This document shows positions 53,898 to 60,441 of a stretch of 64,000 bases of DNA, in pieces (the stretch's first letter is position 1; each line of letters begins with the position of its first letter). The translations under genes and the position numbers were made by a program. The notes beneath the pieces were generated by a model. The model saw only the letters and a list, made by a program, of their open reading frames with translations, was not told where the DNA came from and did not search any database. The stretch is from Berryella intestinalis (GTDB lineage: Bacteria; Actinomycetota; Coriobacteriia; Coriobacteriales; Eggerthellaceae): positions 1,736,001 through 1,800,000 of the forward strand of contig NZ_CP009302.1 of the NCBI RefSeq assembly GCF_000814825.1. The letters run 5' to 3'.

Positions 53898-55352
53898 TCA
53901 TTGCCCGTCGGTCGATTCGATGAGGTCGAGCATCTCCTGCTTGCTATGGACAGAAAGCTTCGTATAGACGTGCTTCACGTGGCTTCTAACCGTGTTTTCC
54001 GAGATGATGAACGTGTCGGCTATGTATCCTTTGCTCCGCCCCCGGGCAAGCAGCTCGAGGATCTCGGTTTCCCGGGCGGTAAGCTTGAACCGCCGGGCCA
54101 ACGCGGCGCAGCGCCTTTTCAGCGAATCCTCCTCGGGCGACCGGTCGGATAACGCAACCTGCCTGTCGAGGTCGCTTTGCATCGCGCCTATCCTTTGCGC
54201 GGGACTGTCCCCATCGAACACGGTCTCGAGGTCGGAGAACACCAAGGATCCCCCGGATCCCGTCTTGTCCAGGAACAGGATCTTCACGATGACGATGGCC
54301 CAAACCGCAAGCGAAGCCACCAGCACGGCGTCCGAAAAGGCCCTCAGCTCCTGGCCGAAAATGGAACCCGCCGCGAACGGCAGCGCATACGACACCCACC
54401 CGACCGCGAACACGGCCAGAGGATCGAAGGAGCTGTGGCGCGCGATATCGGCCAGCATCAGGAACAATATGACGATCAGAAACGTCTGGGCGGTCCTCAC
54501 GAGGGCGAGCACATGGTTCAGCGCCAGCACGTCCAGATACGGCGAGAACACCAGCCCCGTCGTCATCAGTATCAGCACGAGATTCCACGAATGGCCGACG
54601 TCGAGCCTCCCGCCCCGCAGTACCCAGGCGCATAAACCCCCTGCGAGCAGTACCTCCGACCCATGGTTGAGCAAGATCGAAGACCTCAGGCCGATGGGTA
54701 TATCGGCCAGCAGAACCGATTGCACGATACCCACGGTGAAGCTGTAGAGCGCGACGCCGAAAAACAGCGGGAGCAGCGATCCGACCGTTCGGCGGTTGAA
54801 GTACACGAACGGAACCTCATCCGACGCGCTCCCCGAACCCACCTTCGACAGGCTTCCGAACACCAAGAAGGGCAGCGCCGTCAGCACGACCGCGGCGATC
54901 GGAACGGGCGCGAAGTCGATCAGGAGCTTACCCGCCGACCCCACCGCCATGCTCACGAAGATGAGCGGCGCCGAATAGCCCAGATCGAGCGTGCTGTAGA
55001 ACTTCCCCCACCTCAAGTAGGCCCACGCGGCCCCGGGACCTCCCAGCAGCGCCCCGGAGAACACCGCAACGGAAGACGCCCCCTGCAGGGGAAGCGACAG
55101 GAGGGCGGCGGATGCGACCATGCAGAGAACCGCGGCAGCGTCCATGATGCGCGCAATCCGATCGGAGACGGGGCCTCGGCCGAAACGCGCGATCAGGATC
55201 AGCAAAAACGCCGAAAGGGACACGTACATGACGCCCATGACCGAAACGTCTTCGGCCAGCACCGGGCGATGAGTCACGCAATACACCCACATGTGCACGA
55301 ACATCAGCCCAAGATGGCTGGGCCTCAGCCTGTCGAAAAAACCCATCCGCAT
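53898..55352 (-). CDS. LuxR-type regulator with multi-TM N-terminal sensor half
   Basis: 484 residues. About 12 hydrophobic helices (residues 10-385) resemble an MFS-like membrane sensor; the C-terminal 65 residues are a LuxR helix-turn-helix (FKLTARETEILELLARGRSKGYIADTFIISENTVRSHVKHVYTKLSVHSKQEML). This fusion is abundant in Eggerthellaceae, where such genes sit beside reductase genes. It is divergent to the flavinylated reductase and probably controls it. ATG 55350-55352 is used; ATG two codons later has a better-spaced GGGGGAT. The long open frame that continues upstream to 57293 is antisense to the reductase and not real. Confidence 0.9.
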   Translation of the reverse strand: MRMGFFDRLRPSHLGLMFVHMWVYCVTHRPVLAEDVSVMGVMYVSLSAFLLILIARFGRGPVSDRIARIMDAAAVLCMVASAALLSLPLQGASSVAVFSGALLGGPGAAWAYLRWGKFYSTLDLGYSAPLIFVSMAVGSAGKLLIDFAPVPIAAVVLTALPFLVFGSLSKVGSGSASDEVPFVYFNRRTVGSLLPLFFGVALYSFTVGIVQSVLLADIPIGLRSSILLNHGSEVLLAGGLCAWVLRGGRLDVGHSWNLVLILMTTGLVFSPYLDVLALNHVLALVRTAQTFLIVILFLMLADIARHSSFDPLAVFAVGWVSYALPFAAGSIFGQELRAFSDAVLVASLAVWAIVIVKILFLDKTGSGGSLVFSDLETVFDGDSPAQRIGAMQSDLDRQVALSDRSPEEDSLKRRCAALARRFKLTARETEILELLARGRSKGYIADTFIISENTVRSHVKHVYTKLSVHSKQEMLDLIESTDGQ

Positions 55353-55652
55353 CCCCCGACGAACCGCACGGAAAACAAGCGGCCCGACCGCCGCGTCGCG
55401 TCCATTGTAGCCTACGCAAACCGCTCGCCCGAACCAGCGGGCCGAACAACCGGGGCAGCATAGCGCCTGATGAGCAAATATCCCCCGTTTCGGGCGATCG
55501 GCTGCTCCCCTTGCACAATCCGAATGCCCCGTTTCGGGCGTTTCGGGCACCGCACTCGGAAACCTACCCTTCTCCTGCGGGCGAAAAGGAGGCCCGACGC
55601 GGGGTCCCGAGGGGGGATCCCGGCAAACGACGAAAGGAAAAAGGAGGGTCCG
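55353..55652. promoter_or_regulatory. 300-bp divergent control region with GTTTCGGGC repeats
   Basis: No gene. GTTTCGGGC occurs three times on the plus strand: 55487-55495, 55531-55539 and 55540-55548. The first two are embedded in the longer CCCCGTTTCGGGCG (55483-55496 and 55527-55540), whose CCCG-TTT-CGGG is itself a dyad; the two copies are 44 bp apart, close to four helix turns. They are good candidates for the LuxR-type regulator's binding sites. The reductase ribosome site AAAAGGAGGG is at the right end. Confidence 0.6.
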
Positions 55653-57536
55653 ATGGAAGGAAACCATCGCGCTGCGCGCTGCACAAAACGCAGCAGATCG
55701 ACGTTCACGAAGATCGTCTCGATCGCACTGAGCGTCTCGCTCGCGCTCTTCGGCGCTTCGGCGCTTTTCGGCTGCGCCCCGAAGAGCTCTAACAGCGCCC
55801 AACCCAGCTACCATGCGGGAACGTATACGGGAACGGGAACGGGCAACGGGGGCGATATCGTCGTCGAGGTGACGTTCAGCGACCATGCGATCGAGTCCAT
55901 CGACATCGTATCGCAGTCCGAAACCCCCACCATCGCCGCAGGGGCCCTCGAGGACCTTCCGAAGCGCGTCGTCGAAACGCAGAGCCTCGGATTGGATGCG
56001 GTCTCGGGAGCCACCATGTCCAGCATGGGATTCATGAACGCCGTGGCCGATGCCGTTCAGAAAGCGGGAGGCAACGTCACGTCGCTCAAGAAAACGGGCG
56101 CGTCCGAAACGAGCAAGGAAGCCCAGGAGCTTTCCGCCGACGTCGTGGTCGTGGGGGCCGGAGGCGCCGGCATGTCGAGCGCGATCCGGCTCGAGGAGCT
56201 CGGCAAAAGCGTCATCCTCGTGGAGAAAACCTACCGCTTGGGCGGTTCGATATCCGTGAGCGGGGGAAACCAGGTGGTGCAAGGGAGCAAGCTCCAGGCC
56301 GAAGCGGGCGTGACCGACGACTCCGCCGCATCGATGGTGGAGGACTTCCAGAAAAACGGCGAGGGCCTGTGCGTTCCCGAACTCATCGACCTGTACGCGA
56401 ACAACGTCGGACCGACGACCGACTGGGTAAACGAATACTGCGGCGTTGAGTACAACATGAAGGGCGGCTTGCACGACCTCGCCGAGTACAGCCACAACCG
56501 AGAGCTTGCATACGAAGGCGGCGGAGCGGGCGCGACCGAAAGCCTCAGGAAAGCGGTGGCGGATTCCGGGGCAACCGTCCTCACCGACGTGCACGCCAAT
56601 AGCCTCATCGTCGAGGACGGCGCCGTGCGCGGCCTGAAGGCGACGGGCAACGACGGGACGCCCTACACCCTCCACGCGAGCGATGTGATCCTCGCCACCG
56701 GTGGATACGGCCACAGCGACGAATGGCTCAGCGACGAGCTGAAGACAACCTCCCTGTACTACGGGCTCTCTTCGTCGACGGGAGACGGGCTGACCATGGC
56801 GACCGCGGAAGGCGTCGATGCGGCGACCCTCATGCTCGACTACGCCAAGCGCTACCCCAACGGCGTCGAAGTCTCGAAGGGCCGCGCTAAATCGACGATC
56901 GACGGCAACATCTTGGTGTGGCCCATGAGCACCATCCTCGTGAACCCCGAGGGAAAGCGCGTCGTCAACGAGAAGGCTAGCAACCACACCATCCTCGAGG
57001 CGGAGCTGGAACAGACCGGCTCGATGCTCTACCTGCTCATGGACCAGGAGAACTTCGATACCTGGAGCACCAAGCTGAAAGACACCGGCTTCAACGAGAA
57101 AGCCGTCGAGGGATACCTCGAGGCGAACGGCACCTCGACCCCCATCTTCGCCCATGCCGACAGCCTCGAAGAGCTCGCCGGCATCGTGGGTATGGATCCG
57201 GCAACGCTGAGGGCCACCGTCGACAAGTACAACGCCTCCGTCGAGGCGGGGTCTGACGAAGAGTTCGGGCGCAGCGGGAAGTATCTCGAGCACAAGATCG
57301 GAGACGGCCCCTACTACCTGGTCGAACAGAAGCCCCGCTACGCAACCACGATGGGCGGCCTGGTTGTGAACACCTCACTGCAGGTTCAGAACACCAAGGG
57401 CCAGACCATCCAGGGCCTGTACGCCGCCGGCGAGGTCGTAGGCGGGGTCATGGGAAGCAACTCCCCGTCGGGAGCCAACAACGGATGGGCCCTCACTTCG
57501 GGCAAGCTTGCGGCAGAAGCGATAGCGAACAGCTAA
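55653..57536 (+). CDS. Flavinylated FMN/FAD lipoprotein reductase (fumarate-reductase-like)
   Basis: 627 residues. Lipoprotein signal with Cys41 in ALFGC. An FMN-binding domain (about 50-140) carries the ApbE acceptor motif Asp115-Ala-Val-Ser-Gly-Ala-Thr121. From about residue 160 an FAD_binding_2/fumarate-reductase domain begins: VVVVGAGGAGMSSAIRLEELG (GxGxxG at 168-173), LGGSISVSGGN, GYGHSDEW, RVVNEK and a C-terminal LYAAGEVVGGVMG. No haem motif (CxxCH) is present. It should reduce an organic acceptor outside the cell membrane, e.g. fumarate, urocanate or a dietary or host compound; substrate unknown. First gene of the ApbE-NusG-Gx-EcfT block. Confidence 0.9.
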   Translation: MEGNHRAARCTKRSRSTFTKIVSIALSVSLALFGASALFGCAPKSSNSAQPSYHAGTYTGTGTGNGGDIVVEVTFSDHAIESIDIVSQSETPTIAAGALEDLPKRVVETQSLGLDAVSGATMSSMGFMNAVADAVQKAGGNVTSLKKTGASETSKEAQELSADVVVVGAGGAGMSSAIRLEELGKSVILVEKTYRLGGSISVSGGNQVVQGSKLQAEAGVTDDSAASMVEDFQKNGEGLCVPELIDLYANNVGPTTDWVNEYCGVEYNMKGGLHDLAEYSHNRELAYEGGGAGATESLRKAVADSGATVLTDVHANSLIVEDGAVRGLKATGNDGTPYTLHASDVILATGGYGHSDEWLSDELKTTSLYYGLSSSTGDGLTMATAEGVDAATLMLDYAKRYPNGVEVSKGRAKSTIDGNILVWPMSTILVNPEGKRVVNEKASNHTILEAELEQTGSMLYLLMDQENFDTWSTKLKDTGFNEKAVEGYLEANGTSTPIFAHADSLEELAGIVGMDPATLRATVDKYNASVEAGSDEEFGRSGKYLEHKIGDGPYYLVEQKPRYATTMGGLVVNTSLQVQNTKGQTIQGLYAAGEVVGGVMGSNSPSGANNGWALTSGKLAAEAIANS

Positions 57537-57582
57537 GCCGCATCTTCCCGACCGAAGCCAACCAACGAGAAGGAGGCTGCGC

Positions 57583-58605
57583 GTGATCTCACGCAGGATG
57601 TTTCTGAAAGCAGCGGGAGCCTGCGCGGCGGGAGTCCTCGCCGCCCCGCTCGCGGCCTGCTCGCGCCTCGATGCGGCGGTCGCCCCCGCCCTCGTCCCAG
57701 GCGCCCAGCCGGCGCGACGCGCCGCCTTCCTTTTCGATACCGCGATCGCCATCGAGGCATTCTGCGACGAGGACCTGCTCGATCGCGTGATGGATCGCCT
57801 GCAGTACTTCGAGGACATCTTCTCCCGCACCAAGGCGGGATCCGACGTGTTCGCCATCAACCACGCAGACGGGATGCCCGTAACCGTTCACGAGGAGACC
57901 GCCGACGTGTTGGCCAAGGCCCTCGGGTACAGCGCCGCCTCCCAGGGGATGTTCGACGTCACTATCGGCTCGGTCACCGAGCTATGGGATTTCAAGAAGG
58001 GGATCTCCCCCGACCAAGACGCCCTCGAAGCCGCCCTTCCCCACGTCGACTGGCGCACCGTCGGCATCGACGGGCTCACCGTCACGCTCACCGACCCTGA
58101 CGCGAAAATCGACCTGGGAGCGATCGCCAAGGGGTACGCAACCGACGATATCGTCGGGATGCTCGTGCGGGGAGGATGCGAAAGCGCCCTCGTCAACATG
58201 GGAGGAAATGCATTCGCACTGGGATCGAAGCCTTCGGGCGACCCGTGGAGCATCGGCATCCAAGACCCCAACAGCGTGCGGGGGACGGTGCTGGCAACGA
58301 TCCCCGCCGCAAACCTCTCCGCAGTCACCAGCGGAATCAACGAGCGCAGCTTCGAGGAAAACGGCGTCTTGCGCCACCACATCCTCGACCCCCATACGGG
58401 AATGCCCTTCGAGACCGAGCTTGCAAGCGCCACGATACTGAGCGGGAAATCGGTCGACGGGGACGCCTGCTCGACCATCGCCTTCCTGCTGGGAGCCGAC
58501 CTCGGAGAGCGGTTCGCGCGGGAGCACGCCGGCGCTTCCGCCCTGTTCGTCGACAGAAACGGCCGATCGAGCGCAAGCCGGGGATTGGAGGTCTCATGGG
58601 CGTAG
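57583..58605 (+). CDS. apbE: FAD:protein FMN transferase (ApbE), Tat-lipoprotein
   Basis: 340 residues, GTG behind AAGGAGG. The N-terminus has a twin-arginine motif SRRMFLK (3-9) and a lipobox LAAC (Cys26), so it would be folded in the cytosol and anchored outside. Core motifs: FLFDTAIAIEAF, FDVTIGSVTELWDF, IDLGAIAKGYATDDI and VDGDACSTIAFLLG. It transfers FMN from FAD to the threonine of the D-x-x-S-G-A-T motif, here found in the reductase coded just upstream (46-nt gap). Overlaps the next gene by 10 bp. Confidence 0.95.
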   Translation: MISRRMFLKAAGACAAGVLAAPLAACSRLDAAVAPALVPGAQPARRAAFLFDTAIAIEAFCDEDLLDRVMDRLQYFEDIFSRTKAGSDVFAINHADGMPVTVHEETADVLAKALGYSAASQGMFDVTIGSVTELWDFKKGISPDQDALEAALPHVDWRTVGIDGLTVTLTDPDAKIDLGAIAKGYATDDIVGMLVRGGCESALVNMGGNAFALGSKPSGDPWSIGIQDPNSVRGTVLATIPAANLSAVTSGINERSFEENGVLRHHILDPHTGMPFETELASATILSGKSVDGDACSTIAFLLGADLGERFAREHAGASALFVDRNGRSSASRGLEVSWA

Positions 58606-59015
58606 CGGATAACGGCGGAACCTTCAGCGCAGACAGACCCCGCTCCCGCAGAAGCTTCCTGTTCATCGCCGGAGCGCTGGCAGCGGGCCTGATCGGGATC
58701 GCAGCCGACAGGGTCTTTGCCAGGGCGGACGGGAGCGCGGAGAAAACGGTCGAGGTGACCGATGGGGACGGGAACGTCCACCGGTTCCCCCTCGCAGTCG
58801 ACGGCCGGCATTCCATAACCAGTTCGCTCGGAACGAACACCATCGCGATAGAAAACGGGTTCGTCCGCATGGAATCGGCCGACTGCCCGAACCACGATTG
58901 CATCGACCAGGCGCCCCTTTGCGATGCGAGCGGGGCGATCATATGCATCCCCCACCGCCTCATCGTGCGCGTGATCTCGACCGAAGAGGGCCGGTCGGAC
59001 TCCGCATTCGCGTAA
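58596..59015 (+). CDS. NusG domain II membrane-anchored protein
   Basis: 139 residues. RSRRSFLFIAG at the N-terminus leads into one hydrophobic helix; the outer part is a NusG_II domain with VEVTDGDGNVHRFPL and a C-terminal CPNHDCIDQAPL...ICIPHRLIVRV. This protein family is typically coded with ApbE and Gx proteins in flavin-dependent extracytosolic electron-transfer loci. Biochemical role unproven; it may hold or pass electrons, or aid FMN transfer. Starts inside the 3' end of apbE. Confidence 0.85.
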   Translation: MGVADNGGTFSADRPRSRRSFLFIAGALAAGLIGIAADRVFARADGSAEKTVEVTDGDGNVHRFPLAVDGRHSITSSLGTNTIAIENGFVRMESADCPNHDCIDQAPLCDASGAIICIPHRLIVRVISTEEGRSDSAFA

Positions 59016-59044
59016 GCGGCCATACCGTCTCGGGAAGGAGCCCC

Positions 59045-59593
59045 ATGAACCCCCAAGAGCGAAAAACCCAATCGATCGCGGAGCTCGCGCTGCTCGTTTC
59101 GGCAACGCTGGTCCTCAGCTACCTCGAAGCCAGCATGCCGTTGCCGGTAACCGTGCCCGGAATCAAGTTGGGCCTAGCCAACGTCTGCGTCCTCTGCGCC
59201 CTGTATCTCAAAGGGTCGCGCTGGGCGGGGGGCGTGGCCCTTTTCAAGGCCGTGGCCACGTCCGCGATCGTCGGGGTACCGTCGATGATCGCATACAGCC
59301 TTGCGGGGAGCTCGCTTGCCCTCGCGGGCATGATCGTCCTTTGGCGAATCGGAACGCTCAACCTGAAAGCCGTAAGCGTGGCGGCCGCCCTGCTCCACAG
59401 CGCAGGCCAGCTCGCCGTTGCGGCATTCATGCTGCAAACCCCCATCGTCTTCGTCAACGTGCCGATCATGATCGTGGCATCGGTCGTCACGGGGATCATC
59501 ACGGGGTCGGTCGCCGAAGGAACTCTCAGAGTCCTTCCCGCATCGCAGAGAAGGACCGCGACCGCACAGCCGCTTCGAGACGCGATCCAGTAG
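59045..59593 (+). CDS. Gx transporter family protein (Hpre_diP_synt_I / ECF S-component-like)
   Basis: 182 residues, five to six transmembrane helices. ELALLVSATLVLSYLEASMPLPVTVPGIKLGLANVCVLCALYLKG is typical of the family annotated as heptaprenyl diphosphate synthase component I, which structurally resembles ECF S-components. AGGAGCCCC precedes the ATG. In flavin-based electron-transfer loci it accompanies ApbE and NusG_II proteins and may move flavin, quinone precursor or electrons across the membrane. It lies 29 nt after the NusG_II gene and 7 nt before EcfT. Confidence 0.85.
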   Translation: MNPQERKTQSIAELALLVSATLVLSYLEASMPLPVTVPGIKLGLANVCVLCALYLKGSRWAGGVALFKAVATSAIVGVPSMIAYSLAGSSLALAGMIVLWRIGTLNLKAVSVAAALLHSAGQLAVAAFMLQTPIVFVNVPIMIVASVVTGIITGSVAEGTLRVLPASQRRTATAQPLRDAIQ

Positions 59594-59600
59594 GGACCCC

Positions 59601-60380
59601 ATGCAATCGCGACCAGCCGACATCATCCGATTCGAAGCACCCTCGATCGCCACCGAGGGAAAGCTCGCGCTGTGCCTCTCGTTCTGCGCTTCGCTCCCCT
59701 TCTGCCGATCGTGGTACGGGCTGGCTGCACTGACCGTGCTGCTGGCGGCTGCCTGCCAAGCGGCGGGAGAAAGCCCGCGCAGCGTATCGAGGGGGATCCG
59801 TCCCCTCGTCCCGATCTTCCTGATCACCATCGTCTGGGGAGCGATCGGAACCTCTCTGGGATCGATGCATGGGCATGCGGGAGCCGTTGCCGTCGATGGG
59901 GCGGGGGCGCTCGAGAGTCTGGAGGCCGTCGCCCGCGTCGTCCTTTTCATCGGAGCCACCTCGCTCGCCGCCCGATCCTGTCCGTTCGAAGACGTCAACC
60001 GCGCTTTCCTTAGGATCTTGGCCCCGTTCGAGAAAACCGGCATCTCGGCAAGCGATATAGCGCTCGCCCTCGGCCTCGCCCTCCGATTCGTCCCGACGCT
60101 CGTCGAAGAGGGGCGATCCATCGGAAGATCGCAGCTATCGCGTGGCGCATGCCTGACGCACGGAGGCCCGGCGGCCAGGATAGCCGCCTGGACGTCGCTC
60201 GTCGCCCCCCTCGTCGCAGGATCCCTCAGAAGGTCGCAGCGCGTGGGGACCTCGCTTCGGGCCCGCTGCTACCGATCGCAGGGCAGAAGCGCCCTCGGCG
60301 GTTCCCAGAGAAAACCGGGTAACCCCGCTATCGCCGCGCTCGCCTGCCTGGTTCCCCCGCTCATCGCCGTCCTCTCCTAG
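59601..60380 (+). CDS. EcfT-like transmembrane protein
   Basis: 259 residues, about five to six hydrophobic helices with the CbiQ/EcfT layout. The coupling-helix motif RSQLSRGA (where Ala-Arg-Gly type triplets contact the ATPases) and RSQRVGTSLRARCY further along are visible. EcfT joins an S-component to the EcfA ATPases; no EcfA gene is adjacent. It is the last member of the reductase-apbE block and ends 61 bp from the convergent aconitase gene. Confidence 0.8.
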   Translation: MQSRPADIIRFEAPSIATEGKLALCLSFCASLPFCRSWYGLAALTVLLAAACQAAGESPRSVSRGIRPLVPIFLITIVWGAIGTSLGSMHGHAGAVAVDGAGALESLEAVARVVLFIGATSLAARSCPFEDVNRAFLRILAPFEKTGISASDIALALGLALRFVPTLVEEGRSIGRSQLSRGACLTHGGPAARIAAWTSLVAPLVAGSLRRSQRVGTSLRARCYRSQGRSALGGSQRKPGNPAIAALACLVPPLIAVLS

Positions 60381-60441
60381 CATCCCCGGCGCGCCGCAGA
60401 CCCTCGCGTCTCGGCTTCGGCCCGCGTCTCGGCCTCGGGCG

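Noticed and set aside
55353-57293. Upstream continuation of the LuxR reading frame, antisense to the reductase (open for about 650 codons)
   Set aside because: High-GC antisense frames often stay open. The sequence shows no domain, is low in hydrophobic order, and would overlap a well-supported gene with a strong ribosome site.
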